From positions 1 to 16,388 of the forward strand of contig CALXUL010000012.1 in the NCBI GenBank assembly GCA_944391635.1: a DNA stretch of 16,388 nt. Direction: 5' to 3'. The DNA comes from an uncultured Clostridia bacterium. Its GTDB lineage: Bacteria; Bacillota; Clostridia; UBA1381. Shown piece after piece: positions 7,535 through 14,882 of the stretch. Both the position numbers and the translations under genes were made by a program. The notes beneath the pieces are model-generated. The model made no database searches. It was given only the letters and a program-made list of their open reading frames with translations, and was not told where the DNA came from. Each line of letters starts with the position of its first letter. Position 1 is the stretch's first letter.

Positions 7535-8269
7535 TCAGCCTTTCGCGCCTTTCTTCAAATTATAACAACTTCCGATAGGATTTTTTGCCGCAATACCTGC
7601 TTTTCTGGGATATTGCATCGGAGTTTGTCTTACTTTTTTTATTATTACAATTTTATGTTCAAGATCGGTAAACGGTATTTGAGTTTCCTTTACCAATTCA
7701 ACCTTTCCACCCAAAATCTCGATTGCACGTTTTGCTGCCGAAATTTCTTCCTCTGCCGCAGGTCCTTTCAGCGCATACATATACCCTCCGCGCTTTACAA
7801 ACGGCAAACATAATTCTGCCAATACTGTCATATTAGCAACCGCTCTTGATACCGCCACATCAAAATATTCCCTTTTTCTCCGCGCCGCATCCTCTGCACG
7901 CGAATGAACTGTTTCCACCCCGGTTATACCAAGCTCCGAACATACAGCATCTAAAAAGCCTATACGTTTTGCAAGAGAATCCAAAAGCACTATTTCCAGC
8001 GACGGATCAATAATTTTAAGCACCAGTCCCGGAAATCCTGCTCCGCAGCCTACATCAATTACTTTTCCGCTCAATTTTGCACACGAAAGCAAAGTTAAGC
8101 TGTCTAAGAAATGCTTTGTTACTATTCCTTCATCATCGGTAATTGCAGTAAGATTAATTTTATTATTCCATTCTTTCAGCATTTTAGCATAACAAATAAG
8201 CTGCTCTATCTTCCCTTCATCAGCTTCTATCCCCAATTTTTTTATTCCCTCTGTCAGCAGTGTCTTCAT
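7535..8269 (-). CDS. rsmG: RsmG (GidB), 16S rRNA m7G527 methyltransferase
   Basis: It methylates N7 of G527 in the 530 loop of 16S rRNA using SAM; loss gives low-level streptomycin resistance in several bacteria. The protein is 244 residues, the usual size. Seen: LKEWNNKINLTAIT near 32-45, KHFLDSL, the SAM motif VIDVGCGAGFPG (70-81), SRAEDAARR, VAVSRAVANM, ALKGPAAEEE, and the C-terminal TPMQYPRKAGIAAKNPIG that closes RsmG proteins. The start is the ATG at 8269, which matches family N-termini (MKTLLTEGIKKLG); a TTG at 8278 would add three residues and shares the same AAGGAAAAGG region. The start lies 50 bases inside the upstream membrane-protein gene, so translation is probably coupled. The order rsmG then noc matches Bacillus. 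Confidence 0.94.
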   Translation of the reverse strand: MKTLLTEGIKKLGIEADEGKIEQLICYAKMLKEWNNKINLTAITDDEGIVTKHFLDSLTLLSCAKLSGKVIDVGCGAGFPGLVLKIIDPSLEIVLLDSLAKRIGFLDAVCSELGITGVETVHSRAEDAARRKREYFDVAVSRAVANMTVLAELCLPFVKRGGYMYALKGPAAEEEISAAKRAIEILGGKVELVKETQIPFTDLEHKIVIIKKVRQTPMQYPRKAGIAAKNPIGSCYNLKKGAKG

Positions 8270-9059
8270 CTTTTGCAACCTTTTCCTTATATTTTTCTAT
8301 ATATTCTCTAAGTTTTTCCGCAGGACGAGTCTTTTTCTTTAAGTTAGGGAATGCACGCATAAGACGTATCCTCCCATACTTTTCAGCCATCTCAACTGCT
8401 TTTTTACATCGTGCCCGCAAATCCTCTGCATCATAGTTTTCTACCCGCTGTTTACCGTCTATCACCTTATCAGCAAGATTTTGACCTATCCTATCCGATA
8501 ACACCTTCAGCCTTTGCTCGGTTTCAGCAATAACTCTGAAGCTTCTCCTCAATTTTGCCAAAACCGATACAGTAGCTGAAATATCTGCCACAAATGCCGC
8601 GGCAATTACGGCAAGAATAATATATAAAATAGTATCCGGCAATGCCGATACTAATTTAACAATAAGTGGATGTACTGCTTTTACTACAACACAGCATGCC
8701 AAACCCCATAAAATAGAAAATTTTAAACATATGTATCCGCTTATATTAAATGCTTCTTCTGAATAGTCCCACCATTTCTCATGGAAAAATTTCTCCAATA
8801 CAAACCCTGTTATCCATTCCAGCAAGCTTGTAAGTATCATTGCGCCTAAAAAAAGTAAAAATATATTATTACTAAGTCTCTCCAGCAGCGATATTACCGT
8901 TATTGCACCTATTCCATATATAGGGCATACCGGTCCGCCCAAAAATCCGCGATTTACAAACTTTCCCTCTACTGCTGCTGCAAATCCGACTTCACAGCAC
9001 CATCCTAAAAACGAATATATTACAAAATATGTAAAGGTATAAATTACATAATCCAACAT
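8220..9059 (-). CDS. Multi-pass membrane protein, PF06541 type (putative ABC-transporter type IV family)
   Basis: The 279-residue protein has an N-terminal membrane half and a charged C-terminal half. YSFLGWCCEVGF (about 15-26) and NRGFLGGPVCPIYGIGA (about 36-52) are the motifs I associate with PF06541, annotated 'putative ABC-transporter type IV' (CmpB) although its transport role is unproven. About five hydrophobic segments lie before residue 165. The remainder is a lysine/arginine/glutamate-rich helix with coiled-coil character (LRRSFRVIAETEQRLKVLSD), probably cytoplasmic. The start has GAAAGGAT about 9 bases upstream. Its 3' end overlaps rsmG by 50 bases, and a small Xre regulator is divergent from it. 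No ATPase partner is adjacent. The biological function is unknown. Confidence 0.82.
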   Translation of the reverse strand: MLDYVIYTFTYFVIYSFLGWCCEVGFAAAVEGKFVNRGFLGGPVCPIYGIGAITVISLLERLSNNIFLLFLGAMILTSLLEWITGFVLEKFFHEKWWDYSEEAFNISGYICLKFSILWGLACCVVVKAVHPLIVKLVSALPDTILYIILAVIAAAFVADISATVSVLAKLRRSFRVIAETEQRLKVLSDRIGQNLADKVIDGKQRVENYDAEDLRARCKKAVEMAEKYGRIRLMRAFPNLKKKTRPAEKLREYIEKYKEKVAKDEDTADRGNKKIGDRS

Positions 9060-9083
9060 TTTTTTCTATCCTTTCGCTAGCAC

Positions 9084-9112
9084 TTGAAATCGCCACTTGT
9101 TTCTGATATAAT
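9084..9112 (+). promoter_or_regulatory. sigma-A promoter for the Xre-type regulator
   Basis: TTGAAA (9084-9089), a 17-base spacer and perfect TATAAT (9107-9112) give a start near 9119, only a few bases ahead of the ribosome binding site. No equally good promoter was found in the opposite direction. Confidence 0.75.
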
Positions 9113-9125
9113 AACCACAAAATAT

Positions 9126-9134
9126 AAAGGAGGT
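9126..9134 (+). promoter_or_regulatory. Ribosome binding site fixing the start of the Xre-type regulator
   Basis: AAAGGAGGT lies 9 bases before the ATG at 9144. A longer in-frame reading from the TTG at 9084 is ruled out, because that TTG is part of the -35 hexamer, upstream of transcription. Confidence 0.85.
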
Positions 9135-9143
9135 CAGCAAGCC

Positions 9144-9350
9144 ATGCGCAATATAACACTAAACATACTTCTATACCGACGCCGCGCCGGTTTGACTCAG
9201 GCGCAGCTTGCAGCCCGCCTTGGCGTTACTCCAAATACCATAGCAAATTATGAAAATGGAAAAACCACCCCGCCAATGGAAACTGTAATACGAATTGCAC
9301 ACATTCTAAATATATCTACCGATCAGCTCTTTGATACTAACATACATTAA
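9144..9350 (+). CDS. Small Xre-family helix-turn-helix transcriptional regulator
   Basis: A 68-residue protein that is almost wholly one HTH_3/Cro-C1 domain: ILLYRRRAGLTQAQLAARLG (helices 1-2), VTPNTIANYENGKTTPPMET (recognition helix and following loop), then IRIAHILNISTDQLFD, the usual close of the domain. There is no effector, toxin or peptidase partner domain. It is divergent from the PF06541 membrane-protein gene at 9059, with 84 bases between the two starts, so that gene or its own promoter is a natural target; this is an inference from layout only. It is a single-gene transcript ending at the terminator at 9417. No antitoxin-like partner is adjacent, so a toxin-antitoxin role is not supported. 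Confidence 0.88.
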   Translation: MRNITLNILLYRRRAGLTQAQLAARLGVTPNTIANYENGKTTPPMETVIRIAHILNISTDQLFDTNIH

Positions 9351-9416
9351 TATGTATATATAATACATCTTTTGATTTGCATATGTCAAGCCGAAAAATC
9401 AATTAACTACCTATTA

Positions 9417-9458
9417 AAAAACCGGTTTTGCAGTATACTCACTGCAAAACCGGTTTTT
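9417..9458. terminator. Bidirectional intrinsic terminator between the Xre gene and groEL
   Basis: A perfect 18-bp stem (9417-9434 with 9441-9458) closes a 6-base loop, ATACTC. The core is CCGGTTTTGCAGT/ACTGCAAAACCGG, with A5 and T5 flanks. It serves the convergent transcripts on both strands and lies 16 bases past the groEL stop. Confidence 0.93.
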
Positions 9459-9474
9459 ATTGTCTTTATCTAAA

Positions 9475-11097
9475 TTAATACATTCCGCCCATTGACGGAT
9501 CCGGCATAGCCGGCTTAGGCGGCTCCGGTATATCTGCAACAAGACTTTCGGTAGTCAAAAGTGTTGCGGCAATTGAAGCGGCATTCTGAAGTGCGCTTCT
9601 TGTAACCTTAACCGGGTCAACAATACCTGCCTGAATCATATCAACATATTCTCCCGACAAAGCGTTGTATCCTACACCCACATCGCAGCTCTTTACTTTA
9701 TCAACAATGACAGAACCCTCTACACCGGCATTCTTTGCGATTTGCTTTACAGGTTCTTCCAAAGCTTTCAAAACAATACTTACACCTGTCTTTTCATCGC
9801 CTTCGCACTCGTCAAGAAGTTTTTCAACGCTAGGCAATACATTTATATAACTTGTGCCGCCGCCGGCTACAATACCTTCTTCAACAGCAGCCTTTGTAGC
9901 AGCAAGCGCATCTTCTATTCTGAGCTTCATTTCCTTCATTTCTGTTTCAGTAGCAGCTCCAACTTTAATTACAGCTACTCCGCCTGCAAGCTTTGCAAGA
10001 CGTTCCTGAAGCTTTTCACGGTCAAAATCAGATGTTGACAGCTCCATTTCATTTCTTATCTGCTTAACCCTGTCAGCAATAGCCTCTTTTGAACCTGCAC
10101 CGTCAACAATAATAGTGTTTTCTTTCTGGACCTTAACCTGACGCGCACGACCAAGCTGACTTATAGTTGTATCCTTAAGATCAAGACCGAGCTCCTCAGA
10201 TATAACTTCGCCTCCGGTCAGGATTGCAATATCCTGAAGCATAGCCTTTCTTCTGTCACCAAATCCCGGCGCTTTTACCGGAACACAAACAAATGTACCG
10301 CGCAATTTATTTACTATCAATGTTGACAAAGCTTCGCCCTCAACATCTTCTGCTATAATAACAAGCTTCTTTCCCTGCTGTACAATCTGCTCCAACAGCG
10401 GAAGAATTTCCTGTATGTTTGAAATCTTTTTATCGGTAATAAGGATGTACGCATCATCAAGAACAGCTTCCATTTTATCGGTATCTGTTACCATATATGG
10501 GGTAATGTAGCCCCTGTCAAACTGCATACCTTCAACAATTTCAGAATATGTTTCGGCAGTCTTTTACTCCTCAACAGTGATAACGCCATCAGCTGTAACC
10601 TTTTCCATAGCCTCTGCAATAAGTTCTCCAACCTGCTCATTTGCAGCAGATACTGAAGCTACCCTTGCAATATCATGTCTGCCTTCAACAGCTCTTGAAT
10701 TTTTAACCAATTCTGCAACAGCAGTATCAACAGCTTTCTGTATACCCTTTCTTATAATCATAGGATTAGCTCCGGCTGTAACATTCTTTGCGCCTTCGCG
10801 TACAAGTGCCTGAGCAAGAAGAGTAGCAGTAGTTGTTCCGTCACCTGCAACGTCGTTTGTCTTTGTTGCAACTTCCTTAACAAGCTGTGCGCCCATATTC
10901 TCAAACGGATCCTCAAGCTCTATTTCCTTTGCAATTGTAACACCGTCATTTGTGATTAACGGCGAACCAAACTTTTTATCCAATACGACATTTCTGCCCT
11001 TAGGTCCTAATGTAATCTTTACTGTATCTGCAAGGCAATCCACACCTCTTTGTAATGCGCTTCTAGCTTCTTCGCCAAATTTAACCTGCTTTGCCAT
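9475..11097 (-). pseudogene. groEL: GroEL (Hsp60 chaperonin) interrupted by one in-frame TAA codon
   Basis: Full-length chaperonin frame of 540 sense codons plus the normal stop position, split only by a nonsense codon at codon 178 (10566-10564). The N-terminal 177 residues run from MAKQVKFGEEARSALQ through TLGPKGRNVVLD, GDGTTT (ATPase Asp86) and DGVITVEE. After TAA the same frame continues K-TAETYSE-IVEGMQFDRGYITPYMVT, through VKAPGFGDRR, GIVAGGGTS (nucleotide-binding glycines), VTRSALQNAASIA, to a short MGGMY tail. Relatives have serine where the TAA stands (EESK), so one substitution (TCA to TAA) explains it; there is no frameshift. The two readable parts are 11097-10564 and, from the ATG at 10527, 10527-9475; that ATG has no good ribosome binding site. 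As read, it could not give working GroEL. An error in the sequence, a second groEL elsewhere, or readthrough are the alternatives. AGGAGG is 9 bases before the start. Confidence 0.9.
10564..10566 (-). other. In-frame TAA nonsense codon in groEL
   Basis: Minus-strand codons read GTT GAG GAG TAA AAG ACT GCC GAA. Homologues read V-E-E-S-K-T, so the stop replaces a serine codon that is one base away (TCA). The codons on both sides stay in the conserved frame. Confidence 0.95.
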
Positions 11098-11115
11098 TTC
11101 AATCTGCCTCCTATT

Positions 11116-11400
11116 TTATATAACTTTTGCAAGAATATCCGATTGACGAAGAATTGTATATTCTTCACCGTCTACCTTAACTTCTGTTCCTGCATATTTG
11201 GAGATAAGTACCTTTTCGCCTACGCTTACCTCCATCTTTATTTCCTTGCCGTCTACTATTCCTCCCGGACCTACTGCAACTACCTCTGCTACCTGCGGCT
11301 TCTCCTTTGCCGCGCTGGTCAGGATTATTCCGCTTTTGGTCGTTTCTTCTGCCTCAAGCATCTTTATAACTACTCTGTCTGCCAATGGCTTAATGTTCAT
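11116..11400 (-). CDS. groES: GroES (Hsp10 co-chaperonin)
   Basis: The 94-residue heptameric lid of the chaperonin. It starts MNIKPLADRVVIKMLEAEE. The mobile loop follows with T20-T21-K22-S23-G24 and the GroEL-contact triad I25-I26-L27, then VAEVVAVGPGG, EVSVGEKVLISKYAGTEVKVDGEEYTI and LRQSDILAKVI. Length and all landmarks are those of an intact protein. AAGGAGG lies 9 bases before the ATG. groEL starts 18 bases downstream, so this is the usual groESL operon, transcribed from the CIRCE-controlled promoter. GroES itself is intact although groEL is interrupted. Confidence 0.97.
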   Translation of the reverse strand: MNIKPLADRVVIKMLEAEETTKSGIILTSAAKEKPQVAEVVAVGPGGIVDGKEIKMEVSVGEKVLISKYAGTEVKVDGEEYTILRQSDILAKVI

Positions 11401-11424
11401 TTCATAATTCCTCCTTATTGGATT

Positions 11425-11451
11425 TTAGCACTCCTTCCTTTCGAGTGCTAA
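11425..11451 (-). promoter_or_regulatory. CIRCE operator (HrcA binding site)
   Basis: Perfect TTAGCACTC-N9-GAGTGCTAA inverted repeat, identical to the CIRCE consensus, located between the groES promoter -10 and its start codon. The heat-shock repressor HrcA, itself refolded by GroESL, binds this site, so the operon should be induced by unfolded protein. hrcA is not in the window. Confidence 0.98.
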
Positions 11452-11455
11452 TACT

Positions 11456-11483
11456 ATTATACCCCATTTGCTATATATCGCAA
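11456..11483 (-). promoter_or_regulatory. sigma-A promoter for groESL
   Basis: Minus strand TTGCGA (11483-11478), a 16-base spacer and TATAAT (11461-11456). The predicted start near 11449 lies in the first arm of CIRCE, the arrangement expected for HrcA repression. Confidence 0.7.
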
Positions 11484-11573
11484 ATATTGCTTTACTCGAA
11501 TTTCAGGGATTTTAACCGTATTTAGTTTGATATTCTTTAATTTACTTCATTATTCTCTGTTTTCCTCTTTATT

Positions 11574-11933
11574 TCAGCCTACAAAATTTTCCAATACACT
11601 GTAAGCTTCTTCTTGGGAATCAAACTCAATACCATCGCAAAGCATCTCGGCGTCCTTGGCAGGAAATAAAGACAAATCCAGGCGCTCACTGTATAGAAGT
11701 GCGTTTCGCGAGCCTTTTTGGTATAAATTAATATATCCGTCTTCCGCAATCAGCAAAAACACATCCCTCTGTTCTAATACCGTCTGCTCTGCTACTGCTG
11801 CCGTGTCCGGCGCTATACTCTCAACCGGCGGCAATTCGGTTTCTTCTCTATCGCGTGGCGAAAAAAATGATGAAAAACTATATATTAACGCCGCTGCCGC
11901 GCAAAGATACAAAACTATTCGTTTTTTGTTCAT
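11574..11933 (-). CDS. Small membrane-anchored protein with a BofC-like C-terminal domain
   Basis: A 119-residue protein. Residues about 5-23 are one hydrophobic segment after MNKKR, a signal anchor or signal peptide with no lipobox cysteine of the usual LxxC spacing. A Pro/Ala/Glu-rich stretch runs to about 55. The C-terminal domain (about 56-119) reads VFLLIAEDGYINLYQKGSR, then YSERLDLSLFP, then MLCDGIEFDSQEEAYSVLEN. The pattern 'G-Y-I-x-hydrophobic-Y', 'L-P/F-P', 'GI-x-hydrophobic-x-S-x-EE-hydrophobic-x-x-x-LE' is the one I associate with BofC C-terminal domains and related clostridial spore-envelope proteins. This is family recall, not an alignment. The ATG at 11933 has only GAAAGG at a 12-base distance. 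It is divergent from the PBP gene, and no clear terminator separates it from groES downstream. Confidence 0.75.
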   Translation of the reverse strand: MNKKRIVLYLCAAAALIYSFSSFFSPRDREETELPPVESIAPDTAAVAEQTVLEQRDVFLLIAEDGYINLYQKGSRNALLYSERLDLSLFPAKDAEMLCDGIEFDSQEEAYSVLENFVG

Positions 11934-11957
11934 ACAAAGACACAGCCTTTCTATATT

Positions 11958-11987
11958 AATATAACTAATTTTTTACAGTTTTGTAAA
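11958..11987 (-). promoter_or_regulatory. Probable promoter for the BofC-like gene
   Basis: Minus strand TTTACA (11987-11982), an 18-base spacer and TATATT (11963-11958) give a start near 11951. The -35 lies in the right arm of the palindrome at 11970-11989. Confidence 0.45.
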
Positions 11988-11989
11988 AA
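11970..11989. promoter_or_regulatory. 20-bp palindrome in the divergent promoter region
   Basis: TTTTTACA and TGTAAAAA are perfect 8-bp arms separated by GTTT. It overlaps the -35 of the leftward gene and lies about 24 bases upstream of the -35 of the PBP gene. It could be an operator. BlaI/MecI sites have TACA/TGTA half-sites too, but with a 2-base rather than a 4-base centre. Such AT-rich repeats also occur by chance. Confidence 0.35.
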
Positions 11990-12012
11990 TTTATTCTTAA
12001 AATATAAAACAG

Positions 12013-12041
12013 TTGCAAATTGATGAATTTTGTACTATAAT
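12013..12041 (+). promoter_or_regulatory. sigma-A promoter for the class A PBP gene
   Basis: TTGCAA (12013-12018), a 17-base spacer and perfect TATAAT (12036-12041). The predicted start is near 12048, giving a leader of about 70 bases before the TTG start codon at 12118. Confidence 0.75.
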
Positions 12042-12100
12042 ACTTTATAATGAGATAGTTGTGCATAAAAAATTTTTAGGGATAAATAATATCAATTATA

Positions 12101-12109
12101 AAGGAGGTG
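12101..12109 (+). promoter_or_regulatory. Ribosome binding site selecting the TTG start of the PBP gene
   Basis: AAGGAGGTG ends 8 bases before TTG (12118-12120). The same frame is open from 12013, but that TTG is inside the -35 hexamer. The reading from 12118 also begins directly with the lysine-rich tail normal for class A PBPs. Confidence 0.85.
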
Positions 12110-12117
12110 CGGCAGCT

Positions 12118-14826
12118 TTGAAACACGCAAGAAAAAAGCAGACTGGGCAAGAAAAAAAGTCTGTATTACACAATAAAGAACAAAAAAAGCCGCAGCAAGC
12201 TTCTGAAAATTATCATCATACAACCGAGGATTTCCGCAGAAAGTACCTTTTTGATGATACAACAGACAAATTCTCACGAAAGTTGGCGGATTCGGGATAC
12301 AAACCACGCAAACTTGACAGCTACATACCGGCGGAAAGGCTTGAATCCAAGGTTAAAGTAAACCATAACATAGACGACGCCACGCGAAGAATAGATGTTT
12401 CTAAAATAGTTTCCGCTGCGGAGGATGATATGAAACGTAAACGTTCCGCAGCTGCCGGCAAACCCGCAGGCAGCCGCAGTCAGACCAAAACCGGTACCAA
12501 TACAGAAAAGAAAGCCGGAAGAAAAACAACTAAAAAAGCCAAATCTTCCAAACCTCATGCAGTTCTTAAAAAAGTTCTTGCCGCATGCGGCATTATTGTT
12601 TTTATCGGCTGCATTATTCTTGTCGGGATAGGGGCAGGAATGTATTCTGCAATTGCAAACGAAATTGAAGAAATGAATATTGAAACGCTTGCGCTCAATT
12701 ATTCTTCCTTTGTTTATTACACAGATTCGGACGGCAACGCCCAAGAACTCGTACAACTCCATTATGAAGGTGAAAGACGCGTATGGGCAGATTCGGCAGA
12801 AATAAGCGATAACTTGAAAAATGCTGCCGTTGCAATTGAGGACCAGCGGTTCTATAAACATAACGGGGTTGACCTTAAACGTACTATTGGCGCTACAATT
12901 AAATATGCGCTGTCAAAAATAGGTATCGGCGAATCCTCTTATGGTGGCAGTACATTAACTCAGCAGTTAATAAAGAATATAACAAACGAAAAAGAAAAGA
13001 GCGCTCTGCGTAAAATAAAAGAGATGATGCGTGCAATTGCACTTGAAAAACAAATTGATAATAAGGATACCATTTTAACAATGTATCTTAATATAAGCTT
13101 TTTTGCAAACCAATGTTACGGCGTTGAGGCTGCATCAAACTTTTATTTTTCAAAACATGCATCAGAGGTCACCATACCTGAAGCTGCAATGATTGTGGGA
13201 ATTACTCAATATCCTACCTATTATGACCCTATACAAAACCCTGAAAACGCTCTTGAAAAAAGAAATATCGTATTAAGTAAAATGTATGAGCTGGGATATA
13301 TAACCGAAGAAGAATATAACAGCGCAAAGGACAGCCCCCTTGGACTTAGTGAAGGAGCTACAAACCGAAAAACAACAGTATACTCATATTTCGTAGATCA
13401 GGTAATAAATGATGTCACCGCTGATCTTATTGAGCAAAAAGGCTATGCTCAAAATTTTGCTGAGCAACAAGTATACAGCGGAGGACTTAAAATATATACA
13501 ACCATGGACTATGATGTCCAGGAAGCGATGGAAGATGTTTTTGAAAATAGAACAGGCTTCCCCAGCAGTACCAAACCGCAGGCAGCAATGATTGTTATTG
13601 ATCCTTATAACGGCGAAATAAAAGGTATGGTAGGCGGCGCAGGCAAGAAAACTGAGCCTCGCGGACTAAACCGTGCCACTCAGTCTAAACGTCAGCCGGG
13701 ATCTTCAATTAAACCGCTATCTGTTTATGCGCCCGGAATTGAGCTTGGGAAAATCAATTCTGCAACTGTCCTTCGTGACGAAAAAATAACAATAGACGAT
13801 TGGAGTCCAAGCAATTCCTATACCGGATTTAAAGGTGATATGACGCTAAGAAGTGCAATTGAGGTTTCGGCTAACATTCCGGCAATCAAGGCATTGCAGC
13901 TTTTAGGGATAGAAAACAGTTATGATTATCTTACCAATCACTTTGGGTTTACGACCCTTGTTGATGATGATAAGAACCTTTCTGCCCTGAGCTTGGGCGG
14001 TATGACCAATGGCGTTACAGTACGCGAACTTGCCGCGGCATATGCTACATTCCCTAATGGAGGAATGTATGTCAAACCGTATACCTATACAAAAGTTGTA
14101 GACAGTACTGGCAGAGTTCTTTTGGAAAACACACCGGAACCCAAACGCGCCATCAGCGAATCTACTGCCTTTATAATGACCGATCTTTTGCATGAAGTCA
14201 TATACGGTTCTTCTGGCACCGGCAAGACAGCTAAGCTGTCTGGTATGACCGCATATGGAAAAACTGGCACCACTAACGAAAATAAAGATAAGTGGTTTGT
14301 CGGCTTTACAAAATATTATGTCGGCGCTGTATGGTTTGGCTTTGACCAGCCGCAAAACCTGCGCTCTGTCGGCATAACTAACAACCCTTCCTGTGTAATA
14401 TGGAAAAATGTAATGAATAAAATTCACAACGGTTTAGATGACGCCGAATTTACTCCGCCATCATCTGTTAAAGCTGCATCCATCTGTTCAAAAACAGGTA
14501 AACTGGCATCAAGCGGCTGTCGCTATGCTGAAAAAGATTATTTTGTAGCAGGAAATATGCCAACTCGTTTCTGCAAGTTGTCGCACGGCGGCGCATCATC
14601 AGGAACAACAACTACTACCGCTACAAAAGCTCCTGATACCACCGATGAGCAAACAGACTCTGATGAAGGCGATACACCACCAAAACAGACTTCTGGTTCC
14701 TCCCAGGCAACTCCCGCCCCGGAGGTAACCGCAGCCCCTGCACATACTCAGGCTCCTACAACGCCAAATACGCCTTCAAATAATTCAGGCTCAAATGCTG
14801 ACGATGGATTCATTTCACTTGATTAA
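12118..14826 (+). CDS. Class A penicillin-binding protein (PBP1A-type transglycosylase/transpeptidase)
   Basis: Bifunctional peptidoglycan polymerase and cross-linker, 902 residues from the TTG start. A long Lys/Arg/Gln-rich cytoplasmic tail (about 1-148) precedes one membrane segment (about 150-180). The GT51 domain has EDQRFYKHNGVD with catalytic E241, GGSTLTQQLIKN (276-287) and KEMMRAIALEKQ. The transpeptidase has SxxK with nucleophile S529 and K532 (PGSSIKP), SAN (584-586) and KTG (715-717). Near 790-830 a Cys-containing segment (ICSKTGKLASSGC) resembles the tails of clostridial PBP1A proteins. The last 70 or so residues are Thr/Ser/Pro/Ala-rich and probably lie in the wall space. All catalytic motifs are intact, so it should be active. 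mgtE follows after 56 bases without a terminator. Confidence 0.95.
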   Translation: MKHARKKQTGQEKKSVLHNKEQKKPQQASENYHHTTEDFRRKYLFDDTTDKFSRKLADSGYKPRKLDSYIPAERLESKVKVNHNIDDATRRIDVSKIVSAAEDDMKRKRSAAAGKPAGSRSQTKTGTNTEKKAGRKTTKKAKSSKPHAVLKKVLAACGIIVFIGCIILVGIGAGMYSAIANEIEEMNIETLALNYSSFVYYTDSDGNAQELVQLHYEGERRVWADSAEISDNLKNAAVAIEDQRFYKHNGVDLKRTIGATIKYALSKIGIGESSYGGSTLTQQLIKNITNEKEKSALRKIKEMMRAIALEKQIDNKDTILTMYLNISFFANQCYGVEAASNFYFSKHASEVTIPEAAMIVGITQYPTYYDPIQNPENALEKRNIVLSKMYELGYITEEEYNSAKDSPLGLSEGATNRKTTVYSYFVDQVINDVTADLIEQKGYAQNFAEQQVYSGGLKIYTTMDYDVQEAMEDVFENRTGFPSSTKPQAAMIVIDPYNGEIKGMVGGAGKKTEPRGLNRATQSKRQPGSSIKPLSVYAPGIELGKINSATVLRDEKITIDDWSPSNSYTGFKGDMTLRSAIEVSANIPAIKALQLLGIENSYDYLTNHFGFTTLVDDDKNLSALSLGGMTNGVTVRELAAAYATFPNGGMYVKPYTYTKVVDSTGRVLLENTPEPKRAISESTAFIMTDLLHEVIYGSSGTGKTAKLSGMTAYGKTGTTNENKDKWFVGFTKYYVGAVWFGFDQPQNLRSVGITNNPSCVIWKNVMNKIHNGLDDAEFTPPSSVKAASICSKTGKLASSGCRYAEKDYFVAGNMPTRFCKLSHGGASSGTTTTTATKAPDTTDEQTDSDEGDTPPKQTSGSSQATPAPEVTAAPAHTQAPTTPNTPSNNSGSNADDGFISLD

Positions 14827-14882
14827 GGAACTTATTATATATTCGGCTTCTTAAACCGTAGGTAATACGGAGGTATCATCCA

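Noticed and set aside
9084..9143. 20-residue N-terminal extension of the Xre regulator from the TTG at 9084
   Set aside because: It begins in the -35 hexamer and reads through the -10. AAAGGAGGT followed by ATG at 9144 is the real start.
9144..9350. Toxin-antitoxin module centred on the small HTH protein
   Set aside because: There is no small partner gene next to it on either strand; it is flanked by a divergent membrane-protein gene and a terminator.
9475..11097. A frameshift or a programmed recoding event (selenocysteine, pyrrolysine) as the cause of the split groEL
   Set aside because: Frame is identical on both sides. The codon is TAA, not TGA or TAG, and other genes here end at TAA.
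12013..12117. N-terminal extension of the PBP reading frame from the TTG at 12013
   Set aside because: That TTG is the first half of the -35 hexamer. The strong ribosome binding site at 12101-12109 fixes the start at 12118.
14827..14882. M-box magnesium riboswitch upstream of mgtE
   Set aside because: Only 56 bases separate it from the PBP stop, far too short for the M-box fold, and no conserved elements are seen.
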